Origin: Takakia lepidozioides
Taxonomy: Eukaryota > Streptophyta > Takakiopsida > Takakiales > Takakiaceae
Assembly: GCA_030704615.1 (NCBI GenBank)
Contig: CM060731.1
Span: forward strand, 51,896,001 to 51,956,000
Direction of reading: 5' to 3'
Length of the DNA: 60,000 bases
Shown: piece after piece, positions 9,771 to 20,769 of the stretch
Layout of the letters: each line of letters opens with the position of its first letter
How positions within the stretch are numbered: the stretch's first letter is position 1
The notes under the pieces: model-generated
What the model was told of the DNA's origin: nothing
Databases searched by the model: none
Seen by the model: only the letters and a program-made list of their open reading frames with translations
Program-made: the position numbers and the translations under genes

Positions 9771-12700
9771 TTAACTCGTTTCAAGCTCCAATAGATCCAC
9801 CAAATTGAGTTTGTCTCGTAGTCGTTGAAATCGAACTCGCCCCAGTGGCTTGGTGAGGATGTTAGGGATTTGGTCTTTGCTGGGTATGTAAGCAAGTTCA
9901 GTCTTCCCATCCTTCTGAGTTTCTCTGATGAAGTGGTGTGCCACGTCTATGTGCTTCGTCCGGTCATGGAAAACAGGGTTGAGTGCCATCTTTATAGAGC
10001 TTTGATTATCGCATTGGATGAGCATGGGTGCGTTGTCTCTCACCTGAATTTCATTCAGTAGTCTTCGGAGCCACATTGCTTCGCATGCTGCTTCAGATAA
10101 CGCCATGTATTCTGCCTCGGTGGATGATTTGGCCACACATCCTTGCTTCTTACATAGGGCCATTTCCCAAAGTGAAAACATACCCAGAGGTTGATTTGCG
10201 TTCCTCAAGGTCCCCAGCATAGTTTGTGTCGACATAACCGAGTGTACTTGGTTCTACTTCCTTACAGTACAAGACCACCAAATCCGGAAGATATGATTTG
10301 CAGCATCAAGATGAGGTCTCTGAGGAGCTTGCATAAATCTAGAAACTAACCCCACAGTAATTTAAGAAATATCTGGGCGTGTATGAGTGATATGGAGGAG
10401 TTTCCCAACCATGCGTCTATAGGTTGTGGGATCAACAAGAAGACCTAGGTCGGTTAAGCACTGGAGAATGAACAGTTTGTGAGACATGATTATGCCCCAT
10501 GAACCACGGATAAAAGCAGCACCAATGTAATATTGTAAATGACCTAATAAGGACATGGCGAAGTATTTGGAGAGTTGATCACGAAGCCATGCAATTTTCG
10601 AGGTATGGCTGCCAGTAATAAGGAGGTCATCTACATAGAGGACAATGATGAGGGTTTTGCCATCTTCCAAGAGAAAGTACAAATTAGGATCTGAATGGCA
10701 ATTTGTCAAACCTTGCGAATGAAGATAGGTGTCCATCTTCGTGTGAGGTCTGTTTGAGGCCATACAAGGCCTTGTGAAGCTTGCAAACTTTACGCTCAGC
10801 ACTTGCCACAATGAAGCCTTCTGGTTGAAGAATGTAGACATCCTCTTCTAGGTCTCCATGAAGAAACGCAGTTTTAACATCCATGTGTAGGATGTTCCAG
10901 TCTTGGCTTGCAGCTAAAGCAACCATACATCGGATGGTGCTCCATTTTGCTACAGGGGCGAATGTCTCATTGTAGTCAAGTCCCGTTGTTTGTTCATATC
11001 CTTTGGCAATGAGTCTTGCCTTGAGCTTGACTACTTTGCCATCAGAGCCCACCTTAACCTTATACACCCACTTAGTATCAATAGGTTTCTTACCAGGTGG
11101 TCAATCTGTGAGTGTCCATGTATCATTGTCATGTATTGATGTCATCTCCTCCTCCATGGCTTGGACCCAACTAGGATTTGAAGCTGCTTCAGAGAAAGTT
11201 TCAGGCTCGGCAAAGGTATTGAGGTCCAAGTCGACATTGAAGATAAAATGGTCTTTAAGCTCGGTTGACGGTGCCCTAGAACGTGGAGGAATAATGGGTG
11301 TAGTAGGCCATTCTGCAGGAGGCAAGCTTTCTTGCAAATAACTTCCCCTAAATCAGTACGAGAGTTGTCCAAAGATAGACTTGAAAGTGGTGTGATGGGA
11401 GTGCCATGAGGACCTGCAGCAGACTCAGCAGGTAGTTGGGAGTCACAAGGTCTTAAATTAGAAAGAGTGGGATCGTCCGTGCCTGGTGATGTGTTCCCCT
11501 GTGTGTCATTGCATGTTTCAGCAGGTTCACTCAAGAGTCGTGATGCCTTTGCAGATAGGTCCCTTCTTCGAGGCGAACATCTTTGCTGATTATTATCCTT
11601 CTCGTCTTGGGGTGATAGCATCGGTAGCCTTTCGTCTCAGCATCGTAGCCCAACAAGACACAAAGAAGGGATTTAGGATCTAGCTTTTTCCGCCTTTCAT
11701 CAGGGATGTGAACATGTGCAATGCTCCCAAAGATTCTTAGTCTGCTCAAGTCTGGCTTTTCACCATGAAATCGTTTGTCTGGGGTCATACCTTGATTGGC
11801 CTTGGTGGGAGACATGTTTGTAAGCAGGCTTGCAGTGTTGAGGGCTTCAGCCCACAAATACTTTGGCACACCCGTTTCATACACCATGGCTCTCGCTTTC
11901 TCTATTAGAGTTCGATTCTTGCGTTCAACAACACCGTTCTGATGTGAGGTGTAGGATTGAGTTAGTTGTCTTCTGAATTCCCTCTTCATCACAGAACGAC
12001 ATGAAATCCTCATAAAGGTACTCGCCTCCTCGATCGCTTCTCAGGCATTTGATTCTCCTGCCAGTGAGATTCTCCACAAGTGCTTTGAATTTCTTGAAGT
12101 AAAAGAAAGCTTGAGACTTGTGCTTCAAGAAATAGACCCATCCCTTGCGGCTGTGGTCATCGATGAATGTCAGGAAGTACCGTGCCCCACCATGTGATGC
12201 AAAATGCGGACCACATAGGTCAGAATGTACGAGTTCCAATCATGAGCAGCTCTATGTGTTGATTGTTTTAGAGCCCTTTCACGATGTTGTTTCCCCTCCA
12301 TGCATCCATGACAAATGTGCGAAGATAGATTGATCGGAGGTATGCCAGTGGCCAGGCCCTTTGTAGAAAGGAAGTGTACACTTTGAGGATTAAGGTGTTC
12401 AAGTCTACGATGCCATAGCCAAGAAGGATCTTCGACTGAGCAAATCTGAGTTGGTATCCTTTGCTGCAAAGTGTCTTTTGTAATCATGTACAGCCCAGTT
12501 GTCGTGTCTCGGGTTCCATGGCCAATGATATTGGAGTCTCTCACAATCAAACATTGCTTGTCATTAAAGATCAAGATTAAACCGGTATCTGTGAGAGACC
12601 CAACTGAAAGCAAATTCTTGGTAAGATCTGGCACATAAAGAACATTATCAATCTTTATTTCCCCATTTGTGAAGGCAAGATTCACACTGCCTCTACCCTC

Positions 12701-12840
12701 AATGGCATGAGGTTCTTCTCTTGCAGTCTTAACATGTGACTGTGTGATCTCTGGGGGAGCTATCGAATGAAAGGCCGTTCTTTCTGTTGCTACATGCCTA
12801 GATGCACCTGAATCAACGTACCAATCTGTCTCCTTCTCTA
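9771..12840 (-). pseudogene. Copia pol (protease, integrase, reverse transcriptase, RNase H), frameshifted
   Basis: Domains in order along the minus strand are as follows. Protease WYVDSGASRH lies near 12820. The GAG-pre-integrase domain has LWHRRLEHLN and ICHGCMEGKQHRE near 12350-12430. The integrase catalytic core has LVHSDLCGP, RSDRGGEY and NGVVERKNRT (D, D, E), split by a frameshift near 11925-12010. RT has NETFAPVAKWSTIR, MDVKTAFLHGDLEED and LYGLKQ, then a deletion of about a dozen bases near 10745, then VLYVDDLLITG (YVDD at about 10640). RNase H has SSTEAEYMALSEAACE and HDRTKHIDVAHHFIRE, and the protein ends near 9771. At least five frame changes are present; individual active-site residues survive. 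Confidence 0.9.
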
Positions 12841-12910
12841 AGGCTAGGGCATTGATGCCACATTCAAAAAGATCGAGAGACGTGCCTTCTTCTTCATCGG
12901 TGCTCTGGTC

Positions 12911-13759
12911 TCATCCAATGTCCACTGCGTTAGCCTGTGGACGATGCGCATTACGGCGTTCCCTAGCTCTCATTGCCATTTCCTTTGCCAGCTCGGAACA
13001 GCTCCGCATTAAGTGACCCATCTCACCACAGAAGTTACACGGTCCAAGTGTTCTTGGTCGAAAAGAGCTTCGATCGTCATTTGATGTTTGAAAGAATTTG
13101 TTTGGTTCACCGCTAGATGGACGTTGACTTTGGTAGCCAGAATGGTGGAAAGAGGGGTTCCTCATTCTTACCATGAGAGCTTCGGAGTTATCTCTTCCTC
13201 CCATAGCCTTGGCGCTAAACACGAGTACGCTCTCTTCTTGCAGCAACCTGCTCGAAACTTGAGCAAAAGTTGGTAGTTGCATGTTGCCGTTGAAGGACTG
13301 TAGAACCCCACTATAGATGTCAGGGAGAGTGTTGAGCATTCTCTCGACCAAGTCTCTGTCGGTAACTGCTTCCCCGATACCCGTGAGTTCAAACTGAATT
13401 TCTTGGATCTTTGCAAGATAATCTGCAAGCTTGATCGTAGTTAGCTTGTCCTTTAGCATCAAATGAGTTGCGTTGTTAGGAGCCATGTACAAATCAGCAA
13501 GGTACCTCCAGCTCTGTTTTGGATCCAAAAAATGTGCAATGGAAGGCATGATATGGTCTTTGACAGAAAGATTCAAAGTGGTGAGTGCTTTCACTCTCAT
13601 CTTTCGCATGTTCTCAACTTGATCAGCATTATGAGGGTCAAATGCTCTAGTGGGAGTGAGGTGATCAACGATGTCCTCTCGAAGGAGGATATTCCAGGTT
13701 GTGTAATTCAAAGGGCCACTCAACTTGTTGACCTCGGAGACTGGATCTTGACTAGTCAT
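12911..13759 (-). pseudogene. Copia gag
   Basis: The 282-residue open frame starts MTSQDPVSEVNKLSGPLNY and carries the Copia gag helix bundle. It ends with a CCHC zinc knuckle CNFCGEMGHLMRSC (CX2CX4HX4C). It terminates just before the protease region, which is in another frame. This ORF itself looks intact, but it belongs to a broken element. Confidence 0.85.
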
Positions 13760-13992
13760 TGGGAAAGTGAAGAGAGAAAGAAAAAGAATCAGTATTTATT
13801 GAGTAAAGAAGAAGGAAACCAAACTTGTAGTGAACGAGGACAAATGAACGCGATGGAGCTGAGCTCACGCTATGCTAGACACAATGATCTTTAAGGAGCT
13901 AAGCTCACTTACAGTATTCTTGGACAAGAAAAAGTGAGGGAACGGAGCTGTGCTCACGTTCTTGGACCTCAACAAACTATTCAGTCATGCTA

Positions 13993-14009
13993 GGCTCTGA
14001 TAGGTACCA
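13993..14009 (-). other. Altered primer-binding site (initiator tRNA-Met type)
   Basis: Immediately inside the LTR, on the minus strand, the sequence is TGGTACCTATCAGAGCC. The usual Copia site is TGGTATCAGAGC, so four bases (CCTA) appear inserted after TGGTA. Confidence 0.6.
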
Positions 14010-14196
14010 TGTTGACATTTAAATCACAGACTAAGTGTACATCAAATTGAATTCGAGAGTATATATACAGTTGGAGTTGCAGGCACAACTCCATGTCATC
14101 GTAACTCAAGGGTAATCTTGCTACATGCTAGAACCAACTAGATGGTACCATGTAAAACTGCCGGCTAGCTACAAGTTAGGTGTGGATAATCCAACA
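14010..14196 (-). repeat. Copia 5' LTR (187 bp)
   Basis: The sequence begins TGTTGACATTT and ends GGATAATCCAACA on the plus strand, giving TGTTG..CAACA terminal inverted repeats. It sits directly next to the primer-binding site. On the minus strand this is the upstream LTR of the element. Confidence 0.75.
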
Positions 14197-14212
14197 AGCT
14201 GAACTAAGCAAG

Positions 14213-16435
14213 TGATGACTGTAAAGGTCCCAGTATGACTAAGGTGACCAAAGGGGAAACACCTTCCTGAAGCAGCTTGCATGTGGAGTTAGTGGATCTG
14301 ATCCAGAATAATGAAGATCAATTACTCATGAACTACAACCAATTTTATAGTCCAATTAAACGGCAGCTGAAGTTATGACTATATTGGCTAAGGAAGTGCA
14401 AGATTTCAGTGAAGGCCCAACACAGGTCAGCTTAGGGTCAGCTTGTGTCGCAGACCATGATCAACTTATCACAGGTCTATTTATCATCATTCGCTACCTG
14501 TCAGGCCTAACAGAGCCACTTGCGATGCAGACAACTTTCATGTTTTTCAAGCTTTTCGTACGTTGCCATAGCTTTCTCGCTTTTTCGCCGATGAAGGTCG
14601 GAAAGTGGTGTTCGAAAGCCCTCAATCTGGGCCTCAATCTTCTCAGCTGCAGCTCCTCAAAGGGACCTGCATCCAGAAAGTTATCAAAATAACGAGTGCC
14701 ACAATTATCCCTCGCTTATCACCTGTCGACACTAGCATTTGAGGTGCAGCTGCTCTCTTGCGAAAAGACGTGTGGGAGAATGCAATTTAGGCCACTCTTT
14801 GACTCGTGATGGGCCTGTAAGAGATTCCATAATTGGTTCCTTTATACCGACTTTTTCCTTGTTATAGGTACTAGTTCGGGGAATCTACATCCATCACAAG
14901 GGATCTTTAGCACTTGCAAGAAAGGTATCTCCTAGCATATACATTCTCATCCGTAGAATTATAATATGTATACCTCCGGATATACGACCTGGTTCGGGCT
15001 TGGTTCGGGCCTTGGTCTGGGAGGTCATCTTCTTCATGGCGGTGGCAGGAGTATTCGTGATCAGTGACCACATGATCAACTTCCTATCCAGGCTGTGCAT
15101 TTCTTACTCACGAAGTCTGAGGAATCTACCATCACTTAGAATCTATAAATTGACTCACGAATTCTGTCCAGGAATCCCTGAGTAGAATAGAAAGGAAACC
15201 ACACCTGAAATAGATTAGGTTTTACCGGGTTTATTGTAGGGCATGCATGATGCAAGAGCGTTGCTAGTCCTGCTTGGATTGATTGGAGGATTGATTGATT
15301 GGTTTCCTAAGTTGTATTCTACCGGTGGATTCCTGAACAGAATTCCCGAGTAGATTTTCGGAATTCGAGGGTAGACTCTTCGGAATTTTTGATATTACAG
15401 TCCTGAAGCGGCAACTGATACATATTATTTTCACTTTCATCGAATAGCACCGAAATCTTAATGGAGGAGTTGGTGGCTCAATTAAGGTTCTCTTCCCTCT
15501 CTCTCTCTCCCCCTTTCCCCCGTCACCCAGCAGAGCATATTTCAATCCCTATCACACTCTGCATGTTTTCGCCCTAACCGGTGACTGACTGTCCTGATCA
15601 GGTGTGTATTGTACTTTGGAGGTGTCGCATTTCCAGAGTCTCCCAATTGATCTTTTAAATCCATGACATTCTTGAGAAAGTAACTGAAGTATATTGGATT
15701 ATGAAGCGCAAGGAGTGGAAATCGTCATGTTGAGTGTACAAGGGGATTGAGCAGCAGTGATTGCCAATGACATCTAAGCCTGGGCAATATTGGGAAACTA
15801 ATCAGCTAGTATGCTAATAACAAAGGACGAGTCTGAGAAGCCATGCCAATCGTGGCAAACCTGACTTATTCACGTCAGCCTGTCACAGTTGGTGGTTCTG
15901 TACAAGGGAAGGGCAGCTGATGAGGGCCTTCCACCGGGCTTCAGAACTGCAGCTGAACTTTGCATGTTGCAACGCCGACACATGTCACCTGTAGTTCAGT
16001 TTATGTTTTGGACAACTTGGAGAGGAGCAACATGTCTAGGGTCCGTGAGCTCATGGAAGCAGTGTAATTTGTATTGACGACGAGTAAATCCATTTGATGC
16101 AATACATGCTCTAGAGCAAGAAAACTCCAGATCAACAGAAAAATTGATCTGAAGACCTTAATCATTTGCCAATCAACTCACAATGACATTTCACTACCAC
16201 GGCAGCTGAAGTCAGTGATGACTGCAAAGGTCCTATGTCGAAGGTCATCAAAGGGCGAACCCCTTTCTGGAGCAGCTTGCATGGGATGTTAGTGGATCTG
16301 CTCCAGAATATAATGAAGATCAATTTCCCATGAACTACAATCAAATGCACGTCCAAGAGACGGCAGCTGAAGTAAGCTCGAAGTAAGCAGACGATGACCG
16401 TAAAGGTCCTACAAAGGTGATCACAGGAAGCTTGA
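14213..16435. repeat. Two direct copies of a 160-bp dispersed repeat, no gene between them
   Basis: 14213-14375 and 16221-16372 share about three quarters of their bases. Shared landmarks are GATGACTG(T/C)AAAGGTCC, GCAGCTTGCATG, GTTAGTGGATCTG(A/C)TCCAGAATA, ATGAAGATCAATT and ACGGCAGCTGAAGT. A third short piece (GATGACCGTAAAGGTCCTA) lies at 16392. The first copy starts just outside the Copia LTR. The stretch 14700-16140 between them has no recognisable gene. Confidence 0.7.
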
Positions 16436-16439
16436 CATT

Positions 16440-19331
16440 TTATCTCCCAGTGGTTGGGATGTCGGCAATGGGAATAGGTGGGGCAGAAACTGTAGAGCTG
16501 CCCAACAGAGGGTTCTGAAACAAAAAAGCAGGCCTTCGAGGAGGGGGGCGAGGCCGAACTCCAGGCCTGTAAATACTCAGTGGCAGTCTACCTTTGTTTG
16601 GAGGCAAAAGCTCTCTTCCCTTTGGTGGCTCTCTTCCCTTTGGTGGCTCTCTTCCTTTAGTCACTGGTTCCCATGTTGCAGGAGTCAGTCTACTGCACAC
16701 AATTCAGCAGTGCAGCAATCACAACAGCTTGAGAAAAGTGAGTTCAGTCCAGATTGTGCAATACAATGTTTGTGACCGGCCATATCTTGCTTGTTTTAAG
16801 AGAGTGATAATGACAGACGAGTTAGTCCTTGGCAATCCCAAATTCCAGTATCCCAGGGGATGATCAAACCAAGACAGTGTGAATCTGGTATGAGAACTAA
16901 AAATGTAACTGTGTTATGTACTAATAATAGTTCCAAGTGCACATAGGTTTTGATGTACCCTAGAAAGCTCTTTTTTAACATTGGACAAAGATGATGACGA
17001 TGATATTACTTAGTATCAGCCGGTGTTACTATGACAATTTTGAATATATTGCAATAACAGTAACCCTCACGTTCAGAGACTGCATAATAGAAAGCACAAT
17101 GCTGATTCCAAGATTGTATATTCACCCTCTTAACGTAACAGAGATGTGCCACAGTAATGCAATTACTCCAGGTCAGTAGGAACCAGAGAGATAAGGGAGA
17201 AAAGGGAGAGAAGTTATCTTCTTTCCAGATGCCTACCTTCGAATGGGATTGCTTGTGTCCTCATTCCAAAGCCCAATTCTCACCAGAAGCTCATGGGTGA
17301 CCGGCTCCTTAGCTGGACCAGGAGACGCTTCCACACTATTTGATGCTTTGTGCGGTGGAAAATCTGGAGGTTTCATAGGCCCTTTTCCTGGCCTTCGCTG
17401 TTTTTGAGCAAGAAACCACCACTTCCTTGCAAAGGGTGCCACTTTGGCAAATGTGGACACACAAAGCTTGGGTTGCCTCTCCAGCCTGCTTTGTAGCCGA
17501 AGGGCTTGAAGCATTAGCCCTACAGCCAGAATGCGCTCACATCCCCACCGATTTAGCCGGTCCCTGAACCCAATGTGTTTGGTCTCACTAACACTCCACA
17601 ACTTGTTGTCAAATTGTCCTCTGAAGTTGGGCAAGAAGGGATTAATTATTCACAAAACTTCTTAAAACCCACAGTGGATGACTAGTGTTCAAATACCGCA
17701 CTCAGTAGCAAAAATCTCCACAAGAGACAAGAGAGATTAAAAAACTCAAGCAACAAATCCATTCCTAAAATAGGGGATAGCGGCCAGAGACCACATTATG
17801 ACATTTAGACTGAGTATGGAACTCCAAATGGAAGCTTGGCAAGCATGTAAGCACAAATCCAACCTGAAGATGCTCGTGGCATCCTGCAAGTCTCGTTCCT
17901 TCAAAGATTGTTTTGCATGCCATGGCCGCCAACCATCCATCCCCTTCCGCTCCAGGACCTGCTTCCTATGTAATAAAGCTCTGAGGAATGCTTGATGTCT
18001 TGCTCGCCTTGACATCATATAGTCTTGCCATACGGCGAGTGCTGACCTCAAGGCCTGTTTTCGCCGATGAGTTTGTGCTTCAGTAGAGCGAGCGCGTTCC
18101 CTTCCCTTCTCCTTCACATAATTACGCCATGCATTTGTTGCTGCAGCAAATTTTATGCCCTTGTACAGCTTGGCAGCCTGGGCCTCTTTTAAATGTCTCC
18201 AATTCTTCTCCTTTTGCTGCTCTATCCAGGCCTTCCATACCCGACCCCTCTTCAGGTTTCTGAGCTTACTCCACAACTCACTTGCCTGAGCAACTTCGTC
18301 CCTCCTTTCTTCTCTTAAATATTTCAGGTAAGTACTCCAAGCATCAATAGCCCTTATAATCAATCTCTTGGAACGAAAATGTGAAGATCTTTCCTCCATT
18401 CTCGTTTTGGATGCCAGATGCCTGCAAATAAGGGCCCAACTCTTCAGCATTTTATGCAGTATGGCCTTTTCCCAGTGGGAATCCGCAAGCTTTTCCAGGG
18501 CATGCTTTGCACAGAGGTGTTCTCGATGACTGGATAACCCGGCAAGAGTTTGTTTCTTGAGAGATGTTCCATAAAACTTCTGAGCACCAGTATACATGGC
18601 ATCCTTGACTCTGTGGGCTTCAACAGACTGCAGAAATGCCCGAAAGGTCTTGGCTAGGGAGCGGTGGCGATTGTGGTCTTGGTAGGAATGGTCAACCTGG
18701 GAAAATGCAACCAGAGTCTTCTTCTTCAGGGCAGTGTTATAGAGCTTGGTAGCAGCAGCATGCAGTGCTCCCAAGGATTGGCTGCCCTTCCGTAGCTTCT
18801 GGAAAGCTCTTGAGAACCTGTGACGATTGAAGTGCTCAGCGGCTAGCAAGGCTTGCTGTTTATTCCATTTCCTCTGAGAGCTGAGTTTCCTCCAATAGTG
18901 CACCATTTGGCTACACCATGCCAATGTAAGCCCCTACAAACCACCATGAGCTCCCATAGCTGTCTCACAACCACCTGTCTCCATTGTCCACGGCTGAAGA
19001 ACGCTACTGTGGTACTAGAGATGATATCGCACCACAACTTGCATGCCATCTCTCTGTCTCTCCGTCTCTCTCTCCCTCACACACACACACACATCTGCCT
19101 GCTACCTCTCGGGGTAATCTCTACAGCCCTCACACTTGCCATAGGGGACTTTCCAGTTTGCTCGCGGATTGAAACGAGGAAACGGTGTAGAGGCAAACTC
19201 CAAGAGGCTACAGTCTCTAAGGTCTCCCCGTTGAAGGGAGCAGGAACAGAGTAGTACTTTTTCTTCTCCTGTCCTGCATACTACGAGATCAGTGGGAGAC
19301 ACTACGGTCTTTTGAGGGCTTCCCAATCCAT
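16440..19331 (-). CDS. SFI1-like centrin-binding repeat protein, 603 aa, 5 exons
   Basis: Exons (minus): 19331-19306, 19053-18975, 18933-17864, 17620-17237, 16692-16440. All junctions are GT..AG and the phases close exactly to a TAA stop. Residues from about 35 to 390 form a long helical array with Trp at regular spacing (AWSTYLKYLREERR, VWKAWIEQQKEKNWR, AWRNYVKEKGRERAR, VWQDYMMSRRARHQ). This matches the consensus of SFI1 repeats, which bind centrin at centrosomes and basal bodies. The C-terminal part is basic and Pro-rich and contains PKLCVSTFAKVAPFARKWW and a short tandem KGREPP. The first exon is only 26 bp (MDWEALKRP) with a weak GTAGTG donor, so the N-terminus is the least certain part. 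The role at basal bodies is inferred from the family. Confidence 0.75.
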
Positions 19332-20769
19332 GGCGGAGGCATTCAACTTTGAAGATCCGAAGTGTATGGTGGCCTAGCTGCTCGAGGCACTTCGTCCTCA
19401 GGTATCCGAAGTAGTTCTTGGTTGAATTCTACACCGTCCCATGGACCCTCTGTGTAAGTACTTTAGAAAGTCTTTTACTTTTTCTCTATCTCTCCAGCCC
19501 AATCCACTTCCCCGCCTCTCACTCTCAGTTCAAATCAGAGTATAACGGAAAAGTTGTAGCTTACCACCCGAGCCGCATACATCCATTGATCTGCAACAAT
19601 CCTTGCCAATTTTTTCTGATGTCGTTCCCGAGCTCTGCCATTTGGTTGTCATAACAGTTATTGTCTCTAGTTCCTCGCAAATTGGACAATTTTCAACGTC
19701 ACTTCAAATTCAGAAGAAAGGTTTGAGCCTATTCTGCATAAATGCCACTGACAGTTTACTACCATACCGAATCATATGCTTTCCATTCAGCGAACCCTGT
19801 GGATGCTTTGTTACAGTACGAGCAACTAAGGCTTCATGCTGAATTGCTGCGATAGACATAGACTTTGTGACGATACCTTCTCTCTTCCTCGGTGATAGAA
19901 TCGTTTTCAGACGCTATATTCCAAACTCGATGGATCCGATCCAGAGCTTGGTTTGCACTGTCCTGGCTTGATGAAGTCGATGACATTGTTACTGGCTCTG
20001 CTTGTGAGGATGCTATGGGACAATGTTTCGCAAACTTTCACCCTTCTCCTGCAGGTGACTTCCGTACTTCTAAACTTACAGACGCAGGGAAAATGGAGAG
20101 GTGCTCATAGTTTCACCGATTCTCATTTCAAGTGTGCGGTCTCGTTGACTCTGCAGCATCACCCTGACAACCTAGATTTGTCAACAAGAGAGCAGCACGA
20201 GCAAGCAGCAAGGAGTGGAGCTCGCATCTGTGAAAAGAAGACAAAAATGTGTGAAGCTGAGCTTCTTGGCTCGCCGCGCTTCTTGACATCATCCTGCTCC
20301 CAATTTCACATGGCTCAGGTGTGGTGCAAAGCAAGTTGACTGCAGGTTTTTTATGCTCCAGGGATGACATCTTGTACAGATTTAAGCACCGATAAGTGAA
20401 TTGTGAAACCTTTGGCTGAAGGAAGACAGTGGCAGAGCAATGCTTCTGGTCCTAAGTCCTAACCTAACCTAATTCAAGCTCATTGTGAACACAACGTTAG
20501 CAGGACATAGCGCTGCTCATAGCCTATGCAGTACTCAGATGCACTTGAGAATAACGGGGTTCCAAAATATCTCACTTGAGTTGCACTCATCGTTGCATCA
20601 TCTGACATACACATACATGCCCACACAAGCTGACAAAAGAAAGATGCCGTGATTGCCATACAAAGGTGTTCACTATCACACAAACAAACAAAGAAAATAC
20701 CATGCAGTGACAGGTTAAAGAACACAAAAGAACCAAGAAAGAAAAGAGGCAGGAAATGTGGGAACCTAA
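19332..20769. other. Intergenic; no gene recognised
   Basis: This region separates two minus-strand genes and should hold the SFI1-like promoter and the NC2-alpha 3' flank. Overlapping short plus frames at 19418-20339 lack motifs and convincing splice framing. Confidence 0.45.

Larger units (their letters stand above)
9530..14196 (-). mobile_element. Degenerate Ty1/Copia LTR retrotransposon
   Basis: Read on the minus strand, the element runs: LTR (14196-14010), primer-binding site, gag, protease, integrase, reverse transcriptase, RNase H, and a purine tract (9554-9541) next to TGTTGGATTAT. Domain order (integrase before RT) and sequence identify Copia. Multiple frameshifts and small deletions make it non-autonomous. 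The LTR expected at the low-coordinate side matches the other LTR for only about 11-14 bases. Confidence 0.9.

Noticed and set aside
9536-9808. C-terminal membrane-like segment (LMLLLWTLLLTFGILHEL) of the plus frame 9257-9808 as an envelope-like protein
   Set aside because: From 9541 on, this is the antisense of the Copia 3' region and purine tract. The hydrophobic run is probably a by-product of that sequence.
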